Shown here: positions 49,250 to 63,111 of the stretch, one piece after another | Layout: each line of letters begins with the position of its first letter | How positions within the stretch are numbered: the stretch's first letter is position 1 | From: Xiphophorus maculatus | Taxonomy: Eukaryota > Chordata > Actinopteri > Cyprinodontiformes > Poeciliidae | Length of the DNA: 64,000 nucleotides | Direction: 5' to 3' | Assembly (NCBI RefSeq): GCF_002775205.1 | Contig: NC_036459.1 | Span: 3,231,466-3,295,465, forward strand | Notes under the pieces: model-generated | The model's input: only the letters and a program-made list of their open reading frames with translations | Told to the model about the DNA's origin: nothing | Database searches by the model: none | Position numbers and translations under genes: made by a program

Positions 49250-52200
49250 TTACGGCTGAGATTTTGCGTCTTTGAACTCGTCGTTCTGGTCCGTTTCCTC
49301 CTCATCGTCCTCGTTCCCCACTGTTCCCTGGAACTCGCCGTCGTAATCCGGTTCTGGCAGTTGGAGCGTGTTGGCAGTCGGACTGGGCGATCTGCGGGAC
49401 TGATGCCGACCCAGGCCTCTTCTCCGGCGCCCCAGGCCTTTGGGACTCGGCAGGCTGCGGATCGACGCCTTGGAGCTCTGCCGGGAGAACTGCAGGGAGA
49501 ACTGCCGGCCCCGCGGCCTGGTTGGCGGCCGGTTCTTCACGGTGACCGTCGTCCAGCGGAACTCCTTCGGTCCAAGTTGAGTTGGGGAACAACAAATGGA
49601 GTCGGTCCTAGAAATACTGAAGAGAGAAAGAGTTGGAGCAATAAAACACACAAGAGCTACAAGTATTTTTTTTAAAAAGTATTTAAACCTTCCAGAGTTG
49701 GGTAGTAATTAGCTAAACTTACTCAAATACGTTTACTTAAGTGAAACATTTTTTAATATCAAATGGCGTAATTATGTGGTCAATGAAAACTCGGTTACTG
49801 TGGTTCCCTAAAGTCTGAAGGATTTCGTAATGGCTTTCCTCTTCAGACGGATGTCAATCATCTGACCTGTTTTTGGATTTCTTTAGAGGAGGGCAGGAAA
49901 CACTTATTTTCAAAATCTTTTCACCTACTTCATGTTGTATTCGTGAGATTTTCTTGATTAGCCAGACTTTGGTGAAATTACCAGAAGATGTCTAAGCAGT
50001 TGAATCAATGGTCACCTTGTAGTTTCCACGTTTGGTTGTTCCTCAGTTGGGGAGTGATCCAGACCGTTCTGATGTTTCCCAAAAGAGTCCCCATTGTGAC
50101 AGGCATCAGAGAACAATGGCGGGCTGACAACCAGCCGTGGGAAAACAACTGAGGATGAACTCTCAGGTGACGGCGGGTTGCTGTTGACCTCCCTTAAGGT
50201 GGACAGGGTGTCCAGAGACGATGGAGGGATGGCTAAGGAACAGGGTGGAACCATGTCCGCCGAGCCTGCGTTCCCCCTGACAGAATTTTACCAGAAAAAT
50301 TAAAACCATGAAAAACATCTGAATATTACTACCGGATTGTGTTTAAGGCGCCGATACCTGAAGTCCAGGAAGAAGCTGCTAGTTGCGTCGCTGCTGTGCC
50401 GCTTGAAGATGGGTCGAGGATGTCGGAGGTCAGGAGGTTCCTGAACACTGAGCAAGCGTCGGACTCGACCCAGAACCTGAAAACAATAAAACAATAATCA
50501 CATGAAATTCTTCAGTTCCCACAAGTCTCAACAGGAAGTGATCCTCACCACTGAACCGCCATCTTGGTAGGCAAAGGAAAAGCATAGATCAGGGGTATTA
50601 AAACTTTTTTGGACCAAAATTGTTGAGTCAAAAGGACTTTAGAACCAAAGAAGAAGTTCTTTTACCTGCTTAACAACAAAGCATTGGTGCTTTAAGTAAA
50701 CAACAACAAAAAAGTAGTTAGATTGTTTTGTACATTATTCCAGATCCAACACGATCTTGTTTTTAAATCTAAAGAATCATAAACTAAATATTAATGATGG
50801 TTTATTTATGCTCTCTAGATGTTAGCCACCAATTTTTTATTTTATTTATCATTTAATTGGGTATAAATGTGAGGCTGCCCAAATTTATTACATTTATAAA
50901 AGATTGTATTTTCTTCTGTTTTTTTCTTTTTGTAGCTTGTTTTTTTTCCATTAAGCCTTAAATGTATTAGAAAAACACACATTTAGTCACATTCCTGTTC
51001 TTATATTTTCTCTACACTCCTAATATTAGGATAAAATAATTAAGAAGATGTAAAATATTATAAAATATAAGGCGTAGCTTTACCGACTCTTGTCGTCGAG
51101 TCAGCAGAGGCTCCTGCTGCTGCGGTCGACAGTCTGAAACCTCACATTCATCAAGCTGCAGGATGTCAGAAAGTCTGCAAAAATTATGCATATAAACCTT
51201 GTTAAAATGATGAAAATAAACTCACTTATTCTCCAAATCAACGTATAAACATAATGAACGAAGGGTTATGTTGGTCAATTTGACCCCATGTCGGTGGTGG
51301 AGCCGAGGAAAGAGGGGATGCAGTAATCTGCAGCAGCCAGAGTGTACGGCGGACGAGCGTCGCTGTCGTTCCAGTAAACGTCTTTGGTCATGTGAGGAAG
51401 GTTCATGTGCATTTCGTCCACCGCCAGCAGAGACACCTGGAGGAACAGGTGAGCCAAAGCTGAACCAAACGTTTTCCTCCTTTTCAGGAAGTCTGAAGAT
51501 TATTCACAATGCACATATGTTTTTATGTTCCAGATTAAATAAAATTCTGTTTAGTTTCTAAAATTAATTTCAGAAAAAAGCATGTTACAAAAGTTTCCAA
51601 AGAAAGTAAAAAGAAAATGAAAAAAACAAAACAAGTAGTAATCCAGAGACAATGCCAAGTTATCTAATTTATTTTGATAACTTTGTAAACATGGGTTTGT
51701 CCTATTATAAATAGCTATTGTTATGTATTTTTAGTTTAGAGTTAATTTAAATATTGTGCCCAAAACTGATTAAAGTTTGAAAATATACCAGAACTAAACT
51801 GGGATGTAGTAGTAAAGTAACTCCCATTTAAGTCTTGTAGACAATGTTGAGATGTTAAGTTGCTTAGTAGGTTACTATGGAGCTAAATTAGGGCCATAAA
51901 GACAAAAATTTTAACTGAAATAAAACTTGAGTCTGAAAATTAGTTTTGAAAATTTTTTTAAAATGTCATATCCTTTTTTTCCAGATTCAAATCTTTATTT
52001 TCAGCATAATTTTGTTCAGTTACAAAACTTTTATGTTTTAGTTTAAAACTTTTTTTGCCGTTTCAAAATAATTTTTCATTTTACTTTTTGTTCTTTTTAA
52101 CAAACTTTCTGTCCCCAATTTAGCTCTTTAGTTACCAATCAAAACCTACCATTTGTTCTAAAGCCTAGATTATTGCATGAACATTTAATAAATACCTTTT

Positions 52201-55200
52201 AATATTTACTGATAGATATTTTTTTCTATTTTAGTAACTTATTTACCTTTAAAAAAACAGCTAAAGGTTGATTAATATTGGGAAACTGGTCAGATTTGAG
52301 ATTCATCAATAAAAATTTGCATTTATGCTGAATAACAAAAAATTTGGTTAATTAATTTTGAATTTTGGTATTCTCTAAATTACAACATGAACGAGACAAA
52401 TTGTTCCAGAAAGTAAAGAAATCTGAATGAACTGAACTGGAAGCGCTTTTATTTTGATATTCTTAGCAGGAAGTGTCTTGTAACGTAGCCGTTAGCTTAG
52501 CAGCGAGAAATTGTCGGCGGTAAGTCACGTTTATTTTGTTCTTACATGAGGCAAAGTAATTTAATACAGCGTTAAATTGAAGAAACATTAATGTGGTCAT
52601 TATTATAAAGCTACAGCGAACATAAACATATTGTTCTGAGCCGTTAACATCCCATAATAACCCACCGACATCATTAGCTAATAATCAAGCCTGCTTCCAA
52701 TTGCTTTCTCCCTGATAGACATTATTAGTAAAATAAAAACAAATGCCGCCATCTTTTGCCACCTACTGGGCAGAAAATAATTAAGATATTATTAAGATTT
52801 TATTTTTAAGTTGCTGACCTGAAGGTTTCTGTCGATGATCCAGTTGGCCTCGAAGTCATCATCATCTTCTCCAAATGGGTTAATCAGTTGCTCTGCTACC
52901 TGAGAAAATACAAATATCACTTGATTCAGACTTATAACAAACTTTTTCTGGTTGTTTTCTGGCTTCTCTGGTGCTGAAAACTGACAGATCAAGGCTAGTT
53001 TCATCTCTTTTTTAATCTATTTACTTTAGATTAAAGTAGGTATGAAAGCCTAGGCCATAGCATCTGGTCATTTAAACTTTTTTTTGACATTTGCCAAATA
53101 TCTCAACACAACAGCTTTACATTATTGTGCAGATTAATGTACAGCAGTAGTGGGCACAATTACACTAGTATGCTGTAAGCTAAGCTAACTTTCTGAAGCG
53201 AAAACAACTTGGGTAGGCATGTAATGAAAAATTTGAGCCTCTTTGAGGACATGTGTCATTTAATTTTGCTCTTTAACATTAACTTTCATTAAATATGATT
53301 TTAGAGTATGTTAGCATTAGCAGAAGAAATGTTTACAATTAGTGTTTTAGAGTTAGCGCACTAATTTTTGCGCTAACCCTGACTACTTTCTTAGCATGAT
53401 TAGCAAATCTTGCATATTTTAATTCTGTTTTCTTAGTTTTAAAACTTTTCACTTACTTTACCTTTATAGATTCAAGGTTATTTTTACAACCTGTAGTTAA
53501 GGAATTGTTATCAAACCTTAAGCCAGCCACAGTAGAAAAAAAACTGCAGCAGGGTGAAGATGGGGACGTAAAGGTCGAGGTCGTGGCCGGGGTGACCCTG
53601 AGTAGGGTCGAGGAACTGCCGACCAATTAGACAGGCGAAGAAGAAGGTGTAGACAGCAAGAGTGACGACCTGAAGACAGAAAGACGGATTTCACAAACAG
53701 TGCATCCCACCCAGAGCTCTGATTTGGTTACAGTGATTACCCCTGATGAGATTACACGAGCTGCATCCGTTTTTCAGGACTGACCTGCGTATAAACCAGC
53801 GGGACGCCGACCCAGTCATAGCCGAAAAGAGTCGCACACCACGTCCTGAACAGATTCATCTCCTGAGCACAGACAGGAAGCAGCTGTTTGTCACCAGCTA
53901 CAGACCTCAGATTTTTGTAAGCTGATACAGTAAATGGAAAAACGCCGTCATCCGTCTCTCTGGAGCAAACCCAGTGTCATATTATACCCACATTGCTGGT
54001 TTCTGTGGTCGCTACGTGGGATATAAATGGGTTTGTGATTGCAGTAGAGCTTTTTATCTCAAAAATAATGTTTTCAAATGTAATGTTGAAAGAGTTTTTA
54101 AAATCCCGGTAAATCATCAATATCTATTTTAAAACAAAGAACTCATTAAACGTTTAATTCTGCATGTTGGTACTTTTTGTAGAGTAAATTTGGGCAAATT
54201 GGAAAGTTATTATTCATACGCATTTTATTTCTTTTGATTTCAGACGTTAGTGAAAAGATGCTTTTTTTGTAACATGTTCGAGCCACTTATTTATAGTTTT
54301 AGCTGAATTATTTAGGAATTTAGCAAGTTTAAAGGATTATAAAATTTACAATTAAATACTTTATACCAATTATTTTTTTATGGATCTGTGTATGTACTGG
54401 GTTCTGTGGTTTCTAGCAGATTTAGCAAGAATGATTCTCTTAAACAGATGTAAATTCATTTCTGTTTTCTAGTTTTACTTTTGCAAATCACACTAATAAT
54501 TGGATCAAAAGACATCAAATAATTATTCAAATAATTATTGATTGTATTTAGCATTATTGTTATGAAGAACACGCAGGCAAAACCTATTTTAATCCAAATG
54601 TTTTTAAATATTATTCTTGACAGAATAGAAGTGACATTCTGGAAGCTTAAAACTCATAAAGTTTTGGCCAAATTTGTCCCCTGAGTGACATTTTAATAAC
54701 TTTGTGTAATTAAAAATGGGCACAGCTCTACAGCGCCCCCTAGCGTGAGATAGAAAGCTGATATTTGGTACATAGGCAGAATCCTTTGAAACAAGACAAG
54801 AAATCTCTTGGAGGTATGCCCTAAACCTAACAGAAAGTCGGCCATTTTGGATCAAACGGTCATTTTTGGATGTTTCTCACTTTTTATATATGTCAAATTT
54901 TAACAAACTTCTGGGGATTTTGAACTATTGGCTTTATATATCAATATTTATGTGGATATGGCCTTAAGGCATTGGCGATTAAAAGATATCAAAAGCTCAA
55001 CCGACGCTCTGACAGAGTTAATCTCACGTTCAGAATATTCTGCAGGTCGATGCTGTCTTGGATGCGTCCTTCCTGCCGGGCTTTAGATGCCAGGTTGGAG
55101 AACCAGACAACAGGTATCCAGTACTTCAGGTGAGGAGAACGGACGTTCTCAAACACCTTCCTCTCCTCAGGAGTCATGAAACCTGCCGATGAAAGGACGC

Positions 55201-58200
55201 ATTAACCAAACTTTCTCCTTTGGATGTTGATGTTTTGAAAAGAGAATCAACCTCTGATTCGAAACGTAATTATTGTAAAATCAACCGACTCATTTGAATT
55301 TTCTTTGTGTTGTGGAGCCTCTGAGATTTTAACTCTTAATTGAATCTGTTGCTCACAGTCCTGCTCTAATTGCTCATTAACGAGCCGATCTCAAATGCCT
55401 CATCAGGAACAGACAGAACCAGGAAAGATGCAACCCTTCATCTGTCATTCACCATTTTGAGTTTGGACTCAAACATTAATAATCCAAACAAATTGCTTCA
55501 CACCTGCCTCAACCACATGATCGATGGTTGGGAATCGCTTGCAGACGGCCGTACTGACGGAGCGGAAGATGAGCAGCGATGTCAGGTTGATGTAGCGAAC
55601 CAGCGTCCGTCGGAGAAGGCGTCCGTATTCATCTTTACCGTGAACACAACTAAAGGAAGCAGAGAAAACAAACACGATGAAGTGAAATAACTGCTGAAGG
55701 AAACGATTTGAAAACCTCTGAAAACACTGAGCGCAACTTCCTTCTACACAAAATGGATACAACAAAAGAGCGGCGTCAGATGTTAGCAGTTGGAGGATTT
55801 CTCTTTTGTTTTTGGTAAAACACCAGGAGCCATTTCTCCCGTTAGCGCTGGTTTCTTGTGTTTGTTTTGGTTTTATTTACCCAGACAAATTTGCAATGTT
55901 TGCATTCGAGCCAATGCGTCCATTGGTTCGATTGGTTGCAGTGAAGCCAGAATTGAGCCCAGACCGAGGCATGTAGACCGACCAGAATTAGCTTATTTGG
56001 TTAAATTTTGCATCCACGCCTCACGAAATGAATCAGACTCATAGACAAACGAACTGGACATTTATCAAAGAGGACTAAACATGGTTGGTGGTGTGAGCTC
56101 ACCTTTACTTACCTGGAGATGAGGAACATGAGTCTGTCTGTCCAGGGAAGATTAACGAACTGATTCCACCATCGATTTACCACCAAAGTGACATAAAAAC
56201 CTAAAAAATTCAAAGAATACTCAGATTCCTCATCCTGTCTCAAAAGTAGAACACATTAAAAAAAAAATTAAAGTAGGAAGAATACTAATCATGTTTTTAT
56301 TAATTTATAGCAACCACCTAAGAGAAACTTTAACTTATTTAAAGTTAAAGCATCCATGTTACATCCACAGTGCCAGAGTGAGTGAGTTTGAACAAAATCG
56401 AGGAAAAACTAATCCTGCTTTTAGTTTTCTGTGTTCTTTAATGATCTGTTTCCATTGGTACTCTGCTAATGAGGCAATCAAAACCCCATCAGTCTCTGCA
56501 CGGCTCTGCTTTCTCTGGAAGCACAAAACATGCTGGTAAATTTCAGACATTTGTGCTTCTTACGCCAAAGTGCCCATTTTTTCATTCTTGCGGAACAAGA
56601 TGTCCAACAACTCAGATGAAATTGATGTCCGTATTTGAGCAGAAATATTTATAATAGTCTTACTAACTTAAAATTTACTCACGATGTTTCTACTTCCCCA
56701 TTTAATCCATATATACAAAATAATAATGACCAAATTAATAAAGGACATAAAAACCCATAGAAAGCCAAAAATATAGCTTATATTTGTCAATATTTAGAAA
56801 GAAAGAAAAACTCATTTATTTTAAAAGTGCTATCTGGATGGAAAATGCAAACATTATAAACACATATACAATATCATATTAATAAAACTCCCTATAAAAT
56901 TAATTTTGGGAAGCAAACGTATACCCAGGACGAAGGTGACGGGGATCTGCTCGGCGTATCTGTCGCAGTAAATGGAAAGTTTCTCAAATAATCTCTTCTG
57001 CTGCTCTGAGAGGACGAGTCTGCAGGACGGAGAAGACGCCATCATGGAAAAAACAGAAACGTTTGTTGAATTAAAGCGAAAACAACAATAACTGAGACAA
57101 AGGAAGACAGTTTTGTTGCAGGATGTTTGTGCTGCCAGTTTTTCTTCAGTAGCTGACCAAATTTAGCAAACTATTTGATTTATTGTAGAGAAACTCTTTT
57201 TAAATACAAAATAATCTGAAGATTTTGAAGTTCTCACTTCCTAATAAAATCTCAGTCATTTTCAGGGCATTAAATACTTGATGGAAAAGCTCCTATGTTG
57301 ATGAATTGGTCAATAATACAGACATGCAACAACATAGAAGAGACAGAAAAGAGACTTCAATGCAAATTAGTGGAGGCACTTGATTAAAATTTTTAATCAA
57401 ATTAATTGCAATGCCTGTTATTAATCGCAAAAGATGTATTGACACAAATTAGCTACATTTCCAATTAAAAAACAAATTTTTCTGCTAAATTATTGAATAA
57501 ATAGACATGAGCTCAAGATCAAATACATGTAATATGTTTAATCTGTTATATTTAGAAATCACATTGGTGCAAAGTGTTTTAGGAACCTCTGAACTTTCAC
57601 GGAACTCCTTTAGAAATGTGGATGCTAATATTAGCATTGGGGACGTCAGTGCTGCTGCTACATGTTTAGCATTGAGATGCTATTTTAGACCCGAATAGGT
57701 TCACCAATAGGCTAACTTCTGTCAGCACAACTTGAACACAATAATAGTTTTTTTGAGCGCCCAATCAGATCGATTTTAGAAGCAAAAATGAGCCCCGAGT
57801 GAAGCAGCTGCTAGTGGATGTCACTTGTGCGACAGACTTACTGGCGTACCAGAAACGTATGAATACAGAAGTTCCTGAACTTTTTGTATATTAAAAAAAC
57901 AACAACTAATTGCATTAATTAAGATTTTTAATGCGTCAAAATCTTTGTAATTATTCATTAATACAAATGCATGCCACACTTTTCAGAAAACTCAAATTGT
58001 GACATGAAGAAATTTAAACCAGTTTCATGAATACCAGTACGTTTTTGATCATTTGTTTAGCTCTTTTGTAAAATATTTGAACGCATGAGATACTGCAGCC
58101 AATCAGCAGAGGATGATCCAGATATTTCACAGGATCAAGAAATTTTCATACTTTTTCTAGATTTCTTTACATTTCAGCATCTGACCCACAAAATAAACTT

Positions 58201-58491
58201 GACAGAGACTTTTGGACCCTAACTAAAGCTTGTTAAACACGGACGCAGCTACAATGCAAACACAATATTACTTTTATGCTTTTATGACAGTTTATTTCGT
58301 CTATTTAAAGTGTGTAATTAGTTTTTTGAAGTGTGTGACCTGTAAACGAGGCTGAGGACGGTGTAGAGCAGAGCAAACAGGATGAACTCCCGGTACAGCA
58401 GCTTGTAGATGCTCCCCTTCCAGCGCAGCAGCAGCCGGTGGAAACTCAGGAAGGTGGCGTTGGCTACTTTACTGGAATAAGTGACGGTCAT
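49250..58491 (-). CDS. best3: Bestrophin-3 (calcium-activated chloride channel)
   Basis: Bestrophins form pentameric, calcium-gated anion channels. Thirteen coding exons on the minus strand join in phase: 58340-58491, 56925-57019, 56113-56200, 55504-55649, 55028-55182, 53785-53862, 53517-53669, 52819-52899, 51285-51436, 51084-51174, 50358-50476, 50016-50276, 49250-49616, giving 645 residues. Start [20 protein letters not shown] and [14 protein letters not shown] are classic. The neck residues I76, F80 and F84, the aperture Ile205 and the calcium clasp E300 with D301-D304 ([16 protein letters not shown]) fall at the human BEST1 numbers. IPSFLGS at 356-362 is the autoinhibitory motif described for mouse Best3, which with the neighbouring cct2 fixes the paralogue. 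The long C-terminal tail is Ser/Arg-rich ([11 protein letters not shown]) and then acidic, ending DAKSQP. It appears intact. Confidence 0.94.
51960..52100. repeat. T-rich array in best3 intron
   Basis: Several CAGATTCAAATCTTTATTTTCAG- and GTTTCAAAATAATTTTTCA-type units, the same low-complexity family as 14612-14990. Confidence 0.55.
54600..54880. repeat. Interspersed repeat in best3 intron 5
   Basis: The segment with CAGCGCCCCCTAGCGTGA, TTTGGTACATAGGC and GTCGGCCATTTTGGATCAAA has the look of a widespread teleost interspersed repeat. No terminal repeats were defined; coding is not seen. Confidence 0.45.
57370..57975. repeat. Non-autonomous element with ATTAATCGCA-type ends, best3 intron 1
   Basis: The left part (GATTAAAATTTTTAATCAAATTAATTGCAATGC) and the right part (CTAATTGCATTAATTAAGATTTTTAATGCG) are imperfect inverted copies, as in the common fish element with AATGCGATTAA ends. 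The interior has no transposase. Confidence 0.5.
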
Positions 58492-60359
58492 CCTGAGACG
58501 GCAACCTGAATCCTCAGGACTTTGACGCTCCCACTAGCTTCTCATGACTCTTATTTCCTGTTTACTTAAGACTACTGCAGCAAAATTAATCCAAACAATC
58601 ATCTTCAGTTCCGTTTCAGAGCTGCTTTCCATCAAACTGCTGTCCAGATTTGTTTTTGCTCCAACCCAACCCCTTCTCTCTCGCTCCTGTTTCTCTTCAT
58701 CATGATGCTGTCCAGTTGCCCAGTAATGTAAGGCAGCACACACACACAAGCACACACACTGTGGGTTATATTGATGAGCCACTGGGCTAAATGTGGTCAT
58801 GTTTCAGCAGTGTGTGTTGGCATAGACAGCTGTGGAGGTAAACGTGCAAAAACAGAAACACAGTCAGTGGCAGAAAATAGATGAAAGCAGCTGGTTAGAG
58901 GCAGTGGCTTTACTTAAGCTGCTAAAGGAAGTTTTAAATGTTTAAAATATGTTTTTAGCATCAATTTGTTCATTTTTCTAGTTGGAATTTACCATCATCT
59001 AGTGGTTATTTGAAGAATAGCAGCTGTGTTAGTCAACGTATTGTGTGTTTTGTCTTCTGGCACTTGTTACAGCTCTATGCAAGAAGATTGGGCTCCAGAA
59101 AAACAAGAATTCAGATTTTTTTCTTAAAATTCTGACTTTAATCTTCTGAGATCAAAGGTAAAAATTTTGAAATCAAAATTCTGAAAAAAAGTCAGAATTC
59201 TAAGAAAAAAACTCGGAATGTTGAGAATAAAAAGAACACTGCAAGAAAATCAATTCTGAGAAAATGAACTCAGAGAAAATAGCTAAAAACCAGAGACAAA
59301 ATAATTCTGAGGGGAAAAAAGGTCAGAATTCAGAGACAAAAAGTTTAAATTCTGAGAAAAAAATTCTGAATTCTGAATTTTTTTTGGCAATTATAAGAAA
59401 AAAGTCAGAGTTCTGAGAAAAAAAAAAGAGTTCAAATTCCATTATTTTTTCCAGTGGCCCAAATTCTCTGGTTTGGTTTTAGAAGTAAATAAATGATACT
59501 GACAGGGAAATTGTTGAACAAAGGTGAAAGGTCGCAAAGGTGCCTGATGACGCATTAGACTCGTGAATGTTAAAAAGGCTTCACAGATCATGTTACTAAG
59601 AGGAGCAAAACAACAAAAAACACTCTGGTCCCAAAGAGCAGAGACTGGGACAGTTTGAAACAGAGTCATGTTTCTGTAAATAGAAATTCAAAATTCAATT
59701 TCTCAAAAAAACAACATGTAAATATTATGTAAGGATGATTGTTGACTTTGGACTTGACCACACTTTTCCCCTTTCACTCAACTTTGTATGAATAGACTAT
59801 AGCAAAATAATATTCAAATTTTCTGACACATGGATTTATGGGTAAATAAATTAGATAGTTCATTTTGTGTGCCATAAGTTTGCAGTATGTAATAGATGAG
59901 TTTCACTTTCTAGTATGAGGGATGAAAAATATAAAAGTTTTTCCATGATTTCTACAATTTTTGAGTACTTGTTGATATAGTTCCTAAAAAAATGTGTCAA
60001 TTCACATATATTTTTAAAAAATGCCACAACTTCATGTTCCAGATCATCAAACTAAATTTAATATTAGACAATGAGTAGCTACATAAATTCAAAGAGCAGT
60101 TTTCAAATTATTTTACCGAGATGACAAAAAGACCTATTATTATATGGAATAAGGAGGATTAGTTAATTTTGATGGAGACAAATATGATTAAAATATGTAT
60201 CAACAACTTTATAATATCAAATAAAATCAAAAATAATTAACTTTATACACCAAACTAATGAGCCTAATTTGATCATTTTATTTTAGAAAAAGCGCTTGTA
60301 AATATTTGAGGAGTGAGACATCTTAGTATTTTTTATCTTTACTCGATCCGTTCCAGGAA
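58492..60359. other. Head-to-head intergenic region between best3 and the CYTH gene
   Basis: The two genes diverge here, so both promoters lie in it. At about 59100-59450 is a low-complexity array of AAATTCTGAGAAAAAA units. A CA-rich stretch is at 58738-58760. Otherwise AT-rich without visible genes. Confidence 0.55.
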
Positions 60360-60567
60360 GTGACGCAGACTGACGCATTTCGAGTCACACCCTCAGCGCT
60401 GTTCTCCGGTCAGTTTGGTCTCGTCTCTGGAGCCTCGCCTCTGCCTTCCGTTTCTCAGGGAGCTGATCTCGGGTCTGCGCCGCTGCTCCGAGCCGGAGGA
60501 GGCAGCATCCCGCGGTAAAATCAAGCGTTAATTAGACGCTAGAAAGCAGCTGCGGAAGCACATGCAG
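60360..60567 (+). promoter_or_regulatory. CpG-rich promoter and noncoding exon 1 of the CYTH gene
   Basis: A sharp GC- and CpG-rich stretch in AT-rich surroundings: TGACGCAGACTGACGCATTTCG, then TCTGCGCCGCTGCTCCGAGC and ATCCCGCGG, ending at CACATGCAG|GTAGGA, a good donor at 60568. It is probably a TATA-less CpG promoter with a 5' untranslated exon spliced to the acceptor at 62045. The exon carries an ATG two codons from its end. Confidence 0.55.
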
Positions 60568-62052
60568 GTAGGAACACTAAATGTGAATAAAACCTTATAA
60601 CAAACTATCCTTTTCATTAAATCATCGTTTATTTAACCTTTTTGTGCTCTCTGTTGCTTTATAACTCCGTCAAACTAACCGTTAGGTCGCCATCTTTGTT
60701 TTAAATTCGACGTTTCGCTGTATTTTAGTGAGAAAATCTGGCTTTCTTATTTCATCAGCTACCTGTGCGATATATGAATAAATCTATCGTAGATTAGTTA
60801 CTTAATATTATAAATGTATAATTATTGACTTTAGCTTTAACATTTTATTTTTCAGGCTAAAACTATGAAACAAATTACAGTCTTGTAATTAGAAGTTCCG
60901 TTAAAGGAGAAATAAACTTGAAAAGACCAGATTTACATGTACTTACAGTGTAAAAATTTAATATTTATGTTGAGTTACGAAGTAAATCTGGTCAGAATTA
61001 AATAAGTAAAGCACAAACTGGATGTAGAATTATGATGGTATTTACAGTTGTGTGGGTGACGTCACAACAGGCAAAGGCAGTTTGATATTTACTTAAAATG
61101 GTCTCCGAATGCATGTAGATAAATTTGGCATTACTTCTGCATGTTGTAGTTATTGCTGCATCCTTGCTTCAGAATGAATTGGTTAAAATGATAGAGAATG
61201 AACCAATCAATAGACCAGAAAATTGGCCAATTTTTCTTTGATAGACAATTAGCTAATAAATGCTATAATTATTTTTTATTGAATGTTTTTTTTCCCTTTT
61301 TGTTAATGCATCAAAGCTGAAAAACTAATTGACTCTTTGATTTGTATTTTACTACCTTGAGCAATTTTTTTTCTTATGTGTTGAAAGACAAGACTGAACA
61401 TTTTGCTGTATCAGAATCAGAAAATTAGATGTCAAAAAAAACTGTATACAAGTTCCGACCTAATCTCATTCAAGACCAGCAGATGGTAGCATTTACACTT
61501 CTTCCTTTTCCATTACAACAAAATTTTACTTAAATTAGCTAATTTAAAAAAAATATTCTTTATCTTTCTGGAATACTACTGAGAATATATATATACAAAT
61601 AATTAACAAACAGTTTAAGATGCTTCGATCTCATAGAAAATGTGTTTTAAAAACCCAGAAAATCTACATTTTAAAGGAAAGACACAATGCCTGGAGTTGT
61701 TACCCCTCCTGACCTGATTTTGGCTGATATTTATTTAGACACAATACAGTTGTTTTGTAATTACTGCGGACTCAAATATTAGTTGTTTTTTGTTTTGATA
61801 GATTTCTGAAATGTCAATAACATTTTGGTTTTCTCCACTAAATGAATTATTAATGAATATTTGCTCAACAAGTTGTAAGATAAAATAATTGCTTCTTATT
61901 CTTCCATATGAGAAATATGGAATAATTGTTTTTAACAATTACAAACTCCTGGACAAAGACAAAATTAACTGGTGCGTTTCTGAATCAGGTTAGCAATAAG
62001 CATGAGTCTGAGGTTTCATTTTCTGTCTGTTCTGCACATGCTCAGTAGAGCC

Positions 62053-63041
62053 ATGCTGTCCAACGTGGAGATCAAGGCCAAAGTGAGCGACCCAGAAGAG
62101 TTTGCCAAGATGGCCGCCCAGCTCAGCCAATCAGAGGGCACGATAATACACCAGCACGATACTTTCTTCAACTGCAGCCGAGGACGACTGAAGCTGCGGG
62201 ATTTGATGGTACGAGCAGAACCAGAGTAGCTTGGTAAAAATCTGTTTATCTCTGCAGTGCACCCAGACTGGTTTTAAAACAGGTTAGAAGAAAAATGGGA
62301 GGAAATTACAGATCAATACTGAAATACTGCTCTGTACACTGCAAAAACACAAAATCTTACTGTGTTTGGTTTAGTTTCTGTTCAAATATCTTAGTAAACT
62401 TGAAATAAGACAAAAGTAACTTAGAATCAACTTTTCAGCAAGATATAAGAGCTTGTTTTAGGTCAATAATTCCTTAATGATATTTAAGAGTTATAATTTC
62501 AAGTATTTTTGGTGTATAAATTAGGTAAGATTTATAGACCAGTGTGGAACTAGTACGTTTTCATCATAAGAAATTATTTAGTTCTAAAAAGCTATTTGCA
62601 AGTTAGTTTTGCAAGACCTAAAAGAAGTCTAGAAACAAGACCAAAATACTTGGTCAGAATTTGAGTTTTTGCAGTGTAAAGAGAGAGAAAAATGCTGAGT
62701 TTGTTTGTTTCAGAACGGATCAGGTCAGCTGATCTTCTACGAGCGTCCAGACACCGATGGACCCAAACTATCTCGCTACTCCATCAGCCCGACCAGCGAC
62801 CCGCCGAGCCTGAAGGTGAAGCTCCGCCCCCTTACAGCGTAAACATGGTGATGATGATGATGATGATGGCGGTAACGATGTGCTCTGCAGGTTGTGTTGT
62901 CGGAAGCGCTCGAAGTTAAAGGTGAAGTCCGGAAGGAGCGGCGGCTGTTCCTGATTGGTCAGACAAGAGTCCACCTGGACACAGTGGAGGGACTGGGACA
63001 CTTCATGGAGCTGGAGGTCAGCACACACACACACACACACA

Positions 63042-63111
<70 letters not shown>

